From contig NZ_JAENHP010000004.1 in NCBI RefSeq assembly GCF_016834655.1, positions 682,001 through 746,000 on the forward strand: a stretch of 64,000 nucleotides of DNA, written 5' to 3'. Both the position numbers and the translations under genes were made by a program. Position 1 is the first letter of the stretch; the number at the start of each line of letters is the position of its first letter. Below, in pieces: positions 48,714 through 56,456 of the stretch. The notes beneath the pieces were generated by a model. It was not told the origin of the DNA. It did not search any database and saw only the letters and a program-made list of their open reading frames with translations. The DNA is from Paractinoplanes ovalisporus. GTDB taxonomy: Bacteria > Actinomycetota > Actinomycetes > Mycobacteriales > Micromonosporaceae.

Positions 48714-49156
48714 CCGAGCAGACCAAGACCCGGTTCCCCGCCCCGCTCTACGCCGCCGCCGGCGCCGGTGACCTCGCCGTCGAGCAGCTGCGCAAGCTGC
48801 CCGCCGTGCTCAACGAGCTGAGCGAGCGCGCCGCGGCCTCCCTGCGCGTCTACAACGAGCAGGCCAGCACCAAGGCCGCCGAGCTGCGTGACAAGGCGTC
48901 CACGACCGACTTCGACGCTCTGCGGGGCAACGCCGCCAGCGTCGCCACCTCGTTCGCCCAGATCGCCCAGGACCGCGCCGTCGCGACGTACACCGCCCTG
49001 GTCGCCCGCGGCGAGCGCGTCGTCGGCACCGGCGTGGTCGAGGCCGCCGAGGTCGTGAACGCCGACCTCGAGACCACCGAGGAGCCGGCCGCCATCGAGG
49101 CCGCCCAGGAGGCCAAGCCGGCGCCGAAGCCGCGCAAGCGCGCTGCCTCGAAGTGA
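48710..49156 (+). CDS. Heparin-binding hemagglutinin (HbhA)-like protein
   Basis: 148 residues. An amphipathic helical core (LYAAAGAGDLAVEQLRKLPAVLNELSERAAASLRVYNEQASTKAAELRDKA) and a Lys/Ala/Pro-rich C-terminal tail (EAKPAPKPRKRAASK) follow the HbhA layout; the tail is shorter than the mycobacterial heparin-binding tail. In mycobacteria HbhA is a surface adhesin and is linked to lipid inclusions. No signal peptide is visible, as in HbhA. ATG overlaps the XRE stop (ATGA). A terminator hairpin follows. Confidence 0.78.
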   Translation: MTEQTKTRFPAPLYAAAGAGDLAVEQLRKLPAVLNELSERAAASLRVYNEQASTKAAELRDKASTTDFDALRGNAASVATSFAQIAQDRAVATYTALVARGERVVGTGVVEAAEVVNADLETTEEPAAIEAAQEAKPAPKPRKRAASK

Positions 49157-49177
49157 CGACCTGGCAACACATGATCA

Positions 49178-49205
49178 GCGGGGCCCGGCATCGCCTGGGC
49201 CCCGC
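49178..49205 (+). terminator. Terminator hairpin after the HbhA-like gene
   Basis: GCGGGGCCC (49178-49186) pairs with GGGCCCCGC (49197-49205), a perfect 9-bp stem and 10-base loop, just before the leaderless -10 TAGACT (49210-49215) of DUF2516. Confidence 0.75.
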
Positions 49206-49222
49206 GGCATAGACTTTCCCTC

Positions 49223-49537
49223 ATGGCCTCCTCCGCGCCGATCTTCTACGCCGCCGTCGTCGGCTACCTCAACCTGCTCATCCTCATTCTTTCGCTGGTC
49301 GTCCAGGCGGTCGCGCTGATCCACTGCCTGACCCAGAGGGGCGACGGATTCCAGGCCATCGGCACCCTGCCGAAGGGCGCGTGGGCGGCGATTCTCGCCA
49401 TCTGCATCGTGCTGACCCTGCTGATCAGCGGCGCGGTCGGCATCTTCAGCCTGATCGGCATCGCCGCGGCCCTGATCTATCTGCTCGACGTCCGTCCCGG
49501 CCTGAAGGATCTGTCGGACGGCAAAGGCTTCTGGTGA
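49223..49537 (+). CDS. DUF2516 membrane protein
   Basis: 104 residues with two or three hydrophobic helices (VGYLNLLILILSLVVQAVALIHCL, AILAICIVLTLLISGAVGIFSLIGIAAALIYLL) and a conserved C-terminal DVRPGLKDLSDGKGFW. It matches DUF2516 (Rv0476-type). Function unknown, conserved next to HbhA. ATG 49223 lies seven bases after TAGACT (leaderless); it overlaps the next gene by four bases. Confidence 0.85.
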   Translation: MASSAPIFYAAVVGYLNLLILILSLVVQAVALIHCLTQRGDGFQAIGTLPKGAWAAILAICIVLTLLISGAVGIFSLIGIAAALIYLLDVRPGLKDLSDGKGFW

Positions 49538-50418
49538 GGCGGTTCGGCCCGCCACCGCCCGACGGTGGGCCCCGCCTGCACCGCGCCGACCCCACCGGTC
49601 CGCGCTCGGGGCGTCCGACCCTGCCCGGGCCCGCGACCGAGATGATCGCAACCCCTTCCGGCGTACGCCTGGAGGAGCTGACCACCGGCGTCGGTGACCC
49701 GGTCACGGTGTTCGCGCACGGGCTGGGCGGTGACATCTCCGGCACCCGCCCGCTGGGCAGTGCGGTCCAGGGCCGGCGCGTCTTCTTCCACTTCCGCGGT
49801 CACGGCCGTTCCGAGGCCCCGGTCGGGCCGTGGAGCTTCGCCGACCTCGCCGCCGACCTGCGCGGGGTCGCTGACCTGGCCGGCGCGACCCGGGCGCTGG
49901 GCGTGAGCATGGGCGCGGGTGCGCTGTGCCGGCTGCTCAGCGACACGCCCGACCGGTTCGAGCGGGTCGTCCTCTATCTTCCGGCGCCGCTCGACGGCAC
50001 CCGCCCCGCGGCGGCCGAGGCCCGGGTCGAACGGTTGCTGGCCGCGGTCGAGTCGGGCGAGGCGGCGTCGATCGCGGCGGCCGTCGAGGCGGAGCTGCCG
50101 CCCTCGGTCCGCAACACGCCGACCGGTTGGAGCTATCTGCGCCAGCGGGTCGAGCAGTTGCAGCGCGACGGCCTGGCCCCCGAGCTGACCACGCTGTGGC
50201 ACGAGCCCGCTGTTCCCGACGAGTCGCTGATGCGTGCCTTCCGTGGGCGGGCCCTGGTGCTCGGCTGCGTCGGCGACGAGGTGCATCCCGTCGCGTGGGC
50301 CGAGCGGGTCGCGTCCCTGCTGCCCGGGGCCGAGCTGCACGTGTACGACCGTCCGGCCGTGCTCTGGACCAACCGCGCCGAGCTGCGCGAACGGATCTCG
50401 GCGTTCCTCAACGACTGA
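49534..50418 (+). CDS. Alpha/beta hydrolase
   Basis: 294 residues if GTG 49534 (GTGA overlap with DUF2516) is used; the ATG at 49642 gives 258. The fold shows VTVFAHGLGG (oxyanion hole), the nucleophile elbow LGVSMGAG and VLGCVGDEVHPVAWAE for the acid. At the usual catalytic His site near the end the sequence is VYDRPAVLWTNRAELRERISAFL, with no His, so the triad looks incomplete unless the VHP histidine takes over. A hydrophobic cap domain lies in the middle. Substrate unknown. Confidence 0.75.
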   Translation: MRRFGPPPPDGGPRLHRADPTGPRSGRPTLPGPATEMIATPSGVRLEELTTGVGDPVTVFAHGLGGDISGTRPLGSAVQGRRVFFHFRGHGRSEAPVGPWSFADLAADLRGVADLAGATRALGVSMGAGALCRLLSDTPDRFERVVLYLPAPLDGTRPAAAEARVERLLAAVESGEAASIAAAVEAELPPSVRNTPTGWSYLRQRVEQLQRDGLAPELTTLWHEPAVPDESLMRAFRGRALVLGCVGDEVHPVAWAERVASLLPGAELHVYDRPAVLWTNRAELRERISAFLND

Positions 50419-50450
50419 GGCCTCCCCGGAGTGATTCCCGGAGAGGCCTC
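50417..50450. terminator. Terminator hairpin after the hydrolase gene
   Basis: Two 13-base arms (GAGGCCTCCCCGG, and CCGGAGAGGCCTC) pair with one mismatch around an 8-base loop. The hairpin starts inside the stop codon. Confidence 0.75.
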
Positions 50451-50463
50451 GTACGCGTTGGTC

Positions 50464-50639
50464 GGTCAGCTTCTGCTTTCCCTCAGGTCAGCTCTCGCTT
50501 CTCCGCAGGTCGGCTTTCGCCTCTCCGCGTGTCAGCGTTAGCCTTTCCGCGGGTCTGCTTTCGCCTTTCCGCGGGTCTGCTTTCGCCTTTCCGCGGGTCT
50601 GCTTTCGCCTTTCCGCAGGGCAGCTTTCGCTTTCCTCGG
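50464..50639. repeat. 22-bp tandem array, eight units
   Basis: Eight units of exactly 22 bp (starts 50464, 50486, 50508, 50530, 50552, 50574, 50596, 50618). Units 5 and 6 are identical, and unit 7 differs by one base. Core: GGTCTGCTTTCGCCTTTCCG. A ninth partial copy runs into the 3' end of the secreted protein gene. Because 22 is not a multiple of three, every frame is read and all are artefacts. Confidence 0.9.
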
Positions 50640-50641
50640 GG

Positions 50642-51709
50642 TCAGCTGGAGAGCCAGACCGGAACGTAGTATTCCTCGCTGCTCCAGTTCGCGACCTTGT
50701 CGATCGCCATCGGCCACAGCTCGAGGTGCCAGCCCTTGGAGAGGCCGGCCACCGACCGCGAGGCCCAGGTGCCGGACGAGGTGACCGGAGCCCGGTCTTC
50801 GACACCGCTGGGCAGCGCGCTCAGCGGCTGGCCGGTGTAGCGGATCCACGACTTCGTGTCGAAGTTGTAGATGTACATGCCGGCGCCGTCTTTCCACTTG
50901 AACGTGAGAAGACTGACGTAGTCGACACCGGCCTGGCTGTCGCTCGCCGTGCCCCGGACCGTGGTCCACGAGCTGGCCTTGTTCGGGCTGGCCGGGAACT
51001 TCACCGCGACCCGGGGAGCCGTGCGGTCGTAGTTGACGGTGAGCGTCGACGCGTTGCGCGCGGTCGCCTTGCCCTGCTCGTTCTCCAGCTGCACCTGCGG
51101 GTTGAAGGTGCCGTGGCCGAAGTAGTGCGGGACCGTGACCGAGGTTTCCTGCTGGGCCAGCAGAGTGTGCTCGCTGTCGCCCCACGCCACCCACGCCTCG
51201 TCGGCGGTCGTCGGCAGGCCGGTCGGGGTGAAGACACCCTCCACGGTGTAGTCGTGCTCGGCGCCGTCGGTGCCCTGATAGGTGTTCGTGTAGATCAGGT
51301 TCTTCTGCCAGCCGAGGTTGCCCGGCGCGGCGGTCACGCCGACCGCGGCCGGCGTCAGCGTGCCGGGGCCCTCGACCGTGCCGTCGTTCAGAGTCACGGC
51401 GACGGTGTAGGAGCCGGCCGCCGCGTACGTGTGTGTCCAGCTCGTCGTGCCGGCCTCGGCGGTCTGCGCCGCGGTGCCGTCGCCCCAGTTGATGACGCGG
51501 CTGATCGCCGCGGCCTCGGTGTCGTCGTCGGTCAGCGCGGTCTGCGTGAGGGTCACCGTCTGACCGGTCCAGATGGCGTTGCTGTCCAGATCGTAGGCGC
51601 CGACGGGTGCTTCCCCGGCCGCGAACGCGGGCGCGCCGACGCCGACCACACCAGCGGTGAGGGCCGCGGTGAAGAGGACCGGCAAGGCGCGACGGTGAAC
51701 GAGTTTCAT
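50642..51709 (-). CDS. Secreted PKD/Ig-like domain protein, unknown function
   Basis: 355 residues. The signal peptide is MKLVHRRALPVLFTAALTAG then VVGVGAPAFA-A, with cleavage after AFA. An N-terminal PKD-like domain shows INWGDGT, WTHTYAAAGSYTVAVTLNDGTV. A second, similar domain has AWVAWGDSEHTLLAQ and PHYFGHGTFNPQVQLEN, followed by a third domain with APRVAVKFPASPNKASSWTTVRGTASDS ending in a Trp-rich module. Probably a cell-wall or secreted binding protein. ATG 51709 has GGGGGA upstream. The array of 22-bp repeats begins just beyond its stop. Confidence 0.8.
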   Translation of the reverse strand: MKLVHRRALPVLFTAALTAGVVGVGAPAFAAGEAPVGAYDLDSNAIWTGQTVTLTQTALTDDDTEAAAISRVINWGDGTAAQTAEAGTTSWTHTYAAAGSYTVAVTLNDGTVEGPGTLTPAAVGVTAAPGNLGWQKNLIYTNTYQGTDGAEHDYTVEGVFTPTGLPTTADEAWVAWGDSEHTLLAQQETSVTVPHYFGHGTFNPQVQLENEQGKATARNASTLTVNYDRTAPRVAVKFPASPNKASSWTTVRGTASDSQAGVDYVSLLTFKWKDGAGMYIYNFDTKSWIRYTGQPLSALPSGVEDRAPVTSSGTWASRSVAGLSKGWHLELWPMAIDKVANWSSEEYYVPVWLSS

Positions 51710-51845
51710 GTTTCCCCCGTTGGTGTGCCTCCGCCTCCCGACAGAGGGGAGCCAGCGGACAGTACCGGTGACACACCCCATTGATCAAGCCCGTTCTACC
51801 AGCTGGGCCGTAACCTTTTTCGGCTCTCGGCACGTTGTCTAGAAC

Positions 51846-52304
51846 GTGCGGCTTTCCCCCAAATCAGTTTTTTTCGGACTAGTGGCAATCGGACTGCCGA
51901 TCGCCATCTCGATCGGCTGGAACCTGGCCACGCCATCCGAGCGCCCCGCTGCAGTGGGCGCTCCGGGTGGCTCGGGCGCCCTGGGCGCCGCTCCCACCTC
52001 GACATCGCGCGAGCCGGTGGCGGTCCGCTACTCCGCCCAGCCCCGCCGCCCGACCCCCACCGTCACGGCCTCCGGGACGCCGTCGCTCCAGCCGATCGCG
52101 CCGATCGCGGCGCCTTCGCTCACCACGACTGCTCCTACCGGGTCACCGTCCCCCACCACGCCGTCGGCGACCCCGACCGACGACCCGTTCCCGCCGTTGA
52201 CCATGCCCCCGGTGCCGACCCCGACCGAGATCTCCCCGACCCCGCCCGAGGAGCCGCCGTCGTCCTCGGCCCCCGGCAGCGAGGCCCCGCCGACGTTCCC
52301 GTGA
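51846..52304 (+). CDS. Membrane-anchored Pro/Ser/Thr-rich protein, unknown function
   Basis: 152 residues. A short basic N-terminus and one helix (VFFGLVAIGLPIAISIGWNLA) precede a ~120-residue low-complexity tail rich in Pro, Thr and Ser (SPSPTTPSATPTDDPFPPLTMPPVPTPT). Probably secreted and possibly glycosylated. GTG 51846 follows a weak promoter-like TTGTCT. The 3' end lies in a 27-bp repeat whose units repeat the terminal PPTFP and the TGA stop. Confidence 0.6.
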   Translation: MRLSPKSVFFGLVAIGLPIAISIGWNLATPSERPAAVGAPGGSGALGAAPTSTSREPVAVRYSAQPRRPTPTVTASGTPSLQPIAPIAAPSLTTTAPTGSPSPTTPSATPTDDPFPPLTMPPVPTPTEISPTPPEEPPSSSAPGSEAPPTFP

Positions 52305-52359
52305 CGTGAGGTCCCGCCGACGTTCCCGTGACGTGAGGTCCCGCCCACGTTCCCGTGAG
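52279..52359. repeat. 27-bp tandem repeat, three units, each with an in-frame TGA
   Basis: 52279-52305, 52306-52332 and 52333-52359. Each unit encodes a version of EAPPTFP and then TGA (REVPPTFP stop, repeated). The first TGA at 52302 ends the upstream gene; the next two units remain in frame beyond it, with TGA at 52329 and 52356. Confidence 0.85.
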
Positions 52360-52653
52360 GTTCCCCAGTGGAGCCCACCTCCGACCCGGCGGCGGGAACG
52401 GGAAACCGAGGGCCGGCCGGTTGCGGTCGGCCCGCTCGGCACCCGCCCTGTGGACAACGCGGAATCGGGCCGTGCGCTCCTGTGGACAGGAAGCCGGGCG
52501 GCGGCCGGCGGGCGATAGGCTGGCTGCGCAGCACCGTCCCAGGGCGGGTGGGGGAGGCGGTGGCTGCTCTCCCACCGACAACGAAATCTTGCGGCTCTTC
52601 AATCGAGGGCAGGGTTCGCTTCTCGGCTCGGCGGGCGGCGACGGGAAAGCGGA
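52360..52653. other. Gene-free stretch with DnaA-box-like sites
   Basis: No convincing gene is seen. TGTGGACAA (52449-52457) and TGTGGACAG (52481-52489) resemble DnaA boxes in the same orientation. The rest is GC-rich spacer leading to the next gene's GGGAAAG ribosome site. Confidence 0.5.
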
Positions 52654-53079
52654 ATGACACTGACGACTCCCTGGACGAAGGCCGGTCGGCCGGTGGAACG
52701 GGCCCGCCGGGCCCGGGCCGAGGTCGCCATGCTGCCGTTGCTGCTCTGGACCCTGGTGCACGCGGCTGTCTATTTTGTCCTGCTTGTCGCGGGCAGCATC
52801 GTCCTCCAGTTCGTCGACAGCCCGGCTGATCCGTTTCTGACCCGGCTCGTGTTCGGCTTTGCCGGTGCCCTGTGGATCTCGATCCTGCTGCTGCCGTGTG
52901 TGATCGTCATGCTGCTCGTGCTGCAACTGCTGCGCGGGCTCGCGTGGCCCTGGTTCCGGCTGGCCGCGCTGATCCTGCTCGCTCCGCCGACGCTTCTGGT
53001 CTACGAGTCCGGGAACATGTGGGCCCTGCTCGTGGTGCACGCGCTGCTGGCCCTGATCGTGGTCAAGCCGGCGGTCTAA
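52654..53079 (+). CDS. Small membrane protein, unknown function
   Basis: 141 residues with four hydrophobic helices (LLWTLVHAAVYFVLLVAGSIVL, LVFGFAGALWISILLLPCVIVMLLVLQLL, FRLAALILLAPPTLLVY, WALLVVHALLALIVV). No family is recognised. ATG 52654 has GGGAAAG about nine bases upstream. It is 37 bp before an EI24-family gene on the same strand. Confidence 0.65.
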   Translation: MTLTTPWTKAGRPVERARRARAEVAMLPLLLWTLVHAAVYFVLLVAGSIVLQFVDSPADPFLTRLVFGFAGALWISILLLPCVIVMLLVLQLLRGLAWPWFRLAALILLAPPTLLVYESGNMWALLVVHALLALIVVKPAV

Positions 53080-53116
53080 CAACACCGAACTCACCCCGCT
53101 GCTCTACTCTGCTGGC

Positions 53117-53938
53117 GTGAACACCGACCCCGGTAAGCCGCTTGGCGCGGTCAAGCAGTTCTTTCTCGGTGCGGGGCTGCTCGGGCGCGGGCTGGGCCTC
53201 GTGCTTCGCAGCCCCAAGCTGCTCGGGCTCGGGCTGCTGCCCGCGCTGATCGCGGGGCTGCTCTACGGGACGGCGCTGTTCTTCCTGCTCGACTATCTGC
53301 CTCAGCTGTCCGAGGCGGTCACCTGGTTCGCCGACGACTGGTCGGAGTGGCTGCGCGACCTCGTTCAGGTGCTGGGCGGGCTGGCCCTGCTCGGCGTGAC
53401 CGTGCTGCTCGGCGTGCTCACCTTCACCGCCGTGACACTGCTGATCGGCGACCCGTTCTACGAGCGGATCTCGGAGCTGGTCGAAGACCGGTTCGGCGGG
53501 GTGCCCGACGCGGTCGAGGCCGGGTTCTGGCCGGGGCTGCGGCGCAGCCTGGCCGACTCGCTGCGGCTGATCGGGCTGTCGATCGTCATCGGCATCCCGC
53601 TGTTCCTGCTCGGGTTCCTGCCGGTCGTGGGGCAGACGGTCATCCCGGTGATCGGCGGGGCCTTCGGCGGCTGGCTGCTGGCCCTCGAGTTGACCGGCGT
53701 GCCGTTCCAGCGGCGCGGGCAGCGGCTGCGCCACCGGCGGGTCGTGCTGGGTGCGTGCCGGCCACTGGCGCTCGGGTTCGGCGTGGCCGTGTTCTGCTGC
53801 TTCCTGATTCCGCTGGGCGCGATCCTGATGATGCCGGCCGCGATCGCCGGGGCCACGCTGCTGGCCCGGCAGGCGCTCGGCCACTCCGTGCAGGCGCCGG
53901 TCTCAGGCGGAGTCGCGGACCACCAGCTCGGTCGGTAG
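53117..53938 (+). CDS. EI24/CysZ-like membrane protein
   Basis: 273 residues. VKQFFLGAGLLGRGLGLVLRSPKLLGLGLLPALIAGLLYG opens with the EI24 domain, and GDPFYERISELVEDRFGG and GFLPVVGQTVIPVIGGAFGGWLLALELTGVPFQRRG are conserved. EI24/DUF540 proteins include the CysZ sulfate transporter of proteobacteria; here the role is undefined. GTG 53117 lies six bases after TACTCT (53105-53110; leaderless). The 3' end overlaps the convergent LacI gene by 36 bp. Confidence 0.85.
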   Translation: MNTDPGKPLGAVKQFFLGAGLLGRGLGLVLRSPKLLGLGLLPALIAGLLYGTALFFLLDYLPQLSEAVTWFADDWSEWLRDLVQVLGGLALLGVTVLLGVLTFTAVTLLIGDPFYERISELVEDRFGGVPDAVEAGFWPGLRRSLADSLRLIGLSIVIGIPLFLLGFLPVVGQTVIPVIGGAFGGWLLALELTGVPFQRRGQRLRHRRVVLGACRPLALGFGVAVFCCFLIPLGAILMMPAAIAGATLLARQALGHSVQAPVSGGVADHQLGR

Positions 53939-54928
53939 CACCACGGCGTCGGGCAGGCCGTCCTCGCCGTTGATCAGGCCCAGCAGCTGACGGGCCATCG
54001 TGCGGCCCATGTCGGTGATCGGCTGGCGGACCGTGGTCAGCGGGGGATCGCTGTAGCGGCTGATCTCGAAGTCGTCGAAGCCGATCACGGCGACGTCGTG
54101 CGGGACCCGGCGGCCGGCGTCCTTGAGGGCGATCAGCGCGCCGTGGGCCATCATGTCGGAGGCCGCGAAGACGGCGTCGACCGCGGGGTCGTCGGCCAGC
54201 AGCGTGCGCATCGCGCTGATGCCGGACTCGCGGGTGAAGTCGCCGAACGCCACGTGCTGGGCCAGGCCGGCCTCCTCGAGGGTGGCGCGGTAGCCGGCCA
54301 GGCGGTCGATGCCGGCCACCATGTCCTGCGGGCCGGCGATGGTGGCGATCCGGCGACGGCCGGCGGCGACCAGGTGACGTACGCCCGCGGCGACCCCGCC
54401 GAAGTGGTCGACGTCCACATAGGGCACCTCGGGGCCGCTGTGATCCAGCGAGCCCAGCGGGCGGCCGCTGCAGATCACCGGGATGCCGAGGCGGGCCAGG
54501 TTGCCGGGGAGCGGGTCGTCGCCGTGCATGGAGGCGAACATGACGCCGTCCACGTGACCGGCGACCGCGTACCGCTCGACCCGGTCGTGGCTCTTGGCCG
54601 AACCGGCCATCATCAGCACGAGCTGCTTGTCGGCGGCCTCGAGCTCGACGCCGACGCCCCGGATGATGGCCGGGAAGAAGAGGTCGTCCGAGAAGACGCG
54701 GTTGGCCGTCTCGGGCAGGATCAGCGCGATCGACTCGGTGCGCTGGGTGACCAGGCTACGGGCGGCCTGGTTAGGGACGTAGCCCAGCTCGTCGACGGCC
54801 CGCGTGACCGCCTCGCGGATGGCGGCGGCCACCGAGGTCGAGCCGTTGACGACGCGGGAGACGGTCGCCCGGGACACCCCGGCGCGGCGCGCCACTGCTT
54901 CCAGGGTCGGCCGCTCCCGCGTCACCAC
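53903..54928 (-). CDS. LacI-family regulator of the beta-glucosidase unit
   Basis: 341 residues. HTH: TLEAVARRAGVSRATVSRVVNGSTSVAAAIREAVTRAVDELGYVPNQAARSLV. Effector domain with VIGFDDFEISRYSDPPLTTVRQPI. GTG 54928 (or 54925) has AAGGAG upstream. It begins 13 bp after the stop of the GH1 beta-glucosidase on the same strand, so the two form one unit, and the palindrome at 56393 upstream of the glucosidase gene is its likely operator. Candidate effectors are cellobiose-type sugars. Confidence 0.9.
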   Translation of the reverse strand: MVTRERPTLEAVARRAGVSRATVSRVVNGSTSVAAAIREAVTRAVDELGYVPNQAARSLVTQRTESIALILPETANRVFSDDLFFPAIIRGVGVELEAADKQLVLMMAGSAKSHDRVERYAVAGHVDGVMFASMHGDDPLPGNLARLGIPVICSGRPLGSLDHSGPEVPYVDVDHFGGVAAGVRHLVAAGRRRIATIAGPQDMVAGIDRLAGYRATLEEAGLAQHVAFGDFTRESGISAMRTLLADDPAVDAVFAASDMMAHGALIALKDAGRRVPHDVAVIGFDDFEISRYSDPPLTTVRQPITDMGRTMARQLLGLINGEDGLPDAVVLPTELVVRDSA

Positions 54929-54941
54929 AAAAGCTCACTCC

Positions 54942-56360
54942 TTACTCAGTCCCCGGCGCGGCGATGCCGTTGCGCCGGATCACCTCCCGGTACCATTTCG
55001 CGCTGTCCTTCAGCGTGCGCTTCTGGGTCGCGTAGTCGACGTGCACGACTCCGAACCGCTTGCGGTACCCCTCGGCCCACTCGAAATTGTCCATGAGCGA
55101 CCAGACGAAGTAACCACGCAGATCCACTCCGGCCGCCAGGGCATCATGGCAGGCCCGCAGGTGGCCGTCGAGATAGTCGACGCGGCGGGCGTCGTGGACC
55201 TCGCCGTCGGCCGACGGGCCCTCGGGGTACGCGGCGCCGTTCTCGGTGATCAGCAGGGGGATGCCCGGGTAGTCGTCGTTGATCCGCTTGAGCAGGCCGG
55301 TCAGGGCGGACGGCTCGATCAGCCAGTTCATGTCGGTGACGGGACCGTCGGGCGCCCGCCACGCGATGCCCTCACTGCCGGGCTGGTCGAGCGCGGCCGG
55401 GGCGCCGGGCTTCGCCGAGACGTACGCGGGCTGATAGAAGTTGATCCCCAGCACGTCGATCGGGGCCTTGATCGTGGCCAGGTCACCGTCGGCGATGTAC
55501 GACAGGTCGGTGAACCGGGACATGTGCTCGAGCATGTCGGCCGGGTAGTGCCCCTTGAACAGCGGGTCGAGGAACATCCGGTTGGACAGCCCGTCGACGA
55601 TCCGTACGGCCTCCATGTCGGCCGGGTTGGTGCCGTCGACCGGCAGCGCGACCGACGGGTTGAGCGTGATGCTGATGCTCTGGGCGCCGGCCGAACGCAG
55701 CGCCCGGGCCGCCATGCCGTGACCCAGCAGCAGGTGGTGCACGGCGGCGAAGACGGCCGCCGGGTCCTGCTTGCCGGGCGCGTGCACGCCGCTGCCGTAA
55801 CCGAGGTAGGCCGAGCACCACGGCTCGTTCAGCGTCGTCCAGGTCTTGACCCGGTCACCGAGGCGGGCGTGGACGATCTGCGCGTACTCGGCGAAGGCCT
55901 CCGCGGTGAGGCGGTTGGCCCAGCCGCCGAGGTCTTCGAGGGTCTGCGGCAGGTCCCAGTGATAGAGCGTGACGACCGGGTCGATGCCCTTGCCGAGCAG
56001 CTCGTCGGTGAGCCGGTCGTAGAAGTCCAGGCCCTTGACGTTGACCGGGCCGGTGCCGTCGGGCTGGATGCGCGGCCAGGCGATCGAGAACCGGTACGAC
56101 GCCAGCCCCAGATCCGCCATCAGCGCCACGTCGTCGACGTAGCGGTGGTAGTGGTCGCACGCGACGTCGCCGGTGTGCCCGTTGTAGACGCGTCCCGGCG
56201 TACGGCTGAAGGTGTCCCAGATCGACGGGCCGCGACCGTCCTCCCGCGCCGCGCCCTCGATCTGGTACGACGCGGTGGCCGCGCCCCAGATGAAGTCGTC
56301 GGGGAAGGTGATCGCGGCTAGGGCCGGCTGCGCCGACGTGGACGTGACGGTGGCCGTCAT
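54942..56360 (-). CDS. Beta-glucosidase, GH1
   Basis: 472 residues, full-length GH1. ITFPDDFIWGAATASYQIEGA opens the barrel; the acid/base Glu is in TLNEPW and the nucleophile Glu in LLITENGAAY. FVWSLMDNFEWAEGYRKRFGVVHVD is the standard C-terminal motif. No signal peptide, so it works in the cytoplasm on beta-glucosides such as cellobiose. ATG 56360 is used; a LacI-type palindrome lies 33 bp upstream. The downstream LacI gene is in the same unit. No transporter is adjacent. Confidence 0.95.
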   Translation of the reverse strand: MTATVTSTSAQPALAAITFPDDFIWGAATASYQIEGAAREDGRGPSIWDTFSRTPGRVYNGHTGDVACDHYHRYVDDVALMADLGLASYRFSIAWPRIQPDGTGPVNVKGLDFYDRLTDELLGKGIDPVVTLYHWDLPQTLEDLGGWANRLTAEAFAEYAQIVHARLGDRVKTWTTLNEPWCSAYLGYGSGVHAPGKQDPAAVFAAVHHLLLGHGMAARALRSAGAQSISITLNPSVALPVDGTNPADMEAVRIVDGLSNRMFLDPLFKGHYPADMLEHMSRFTDLSYIADGDLATIKAPIDVLGINFYQPAYVSAKPGAPAALDQPGSEGIAWRAPDGPVTDMNWLIEPSALTGLLKRINDDYPGIPLLITENGAAYPEGPSADGEVHDARRVDYLDGHLRACHDALAAGVDLRGYFVWSLMDNFEWAEGYRKRFGVVHVDYATQKRTLKDSAKWYREVIRRNGIAAPGTE

Positions 56361-56392
56361 ACGTACCCCTTAGTCGCTCACGAAGTCTGAAC

Positions 56393-56404
56393 TTAACCGG
56401 TTAA
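56393..56404 (-). promoter_or_regulatory. Operator-like palindrome TTAACCGGTTAA
   Basis: A perfect 12-bp palindrome about 33 bp upstream of the beta-glucosidase ATG, with the CpG centre typical of LacI-family operators. It differs from the TAACACGTGTTA site of the alpha-glucosidase, consistent with a distinct repressor. Confidence 0.6.
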
Positions 56405-56456
56405 TCATAGGCGCGGAAACAATCCGCGGAAGACCGGTAAGTCGAATGTAAGCGCG

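Noticed and set aside
50464..50639. The 22-bp array as a CRISPR locus
   Set aside because: Repeats are directly adjacent with no variable spacers, and no cas gene is nearby.
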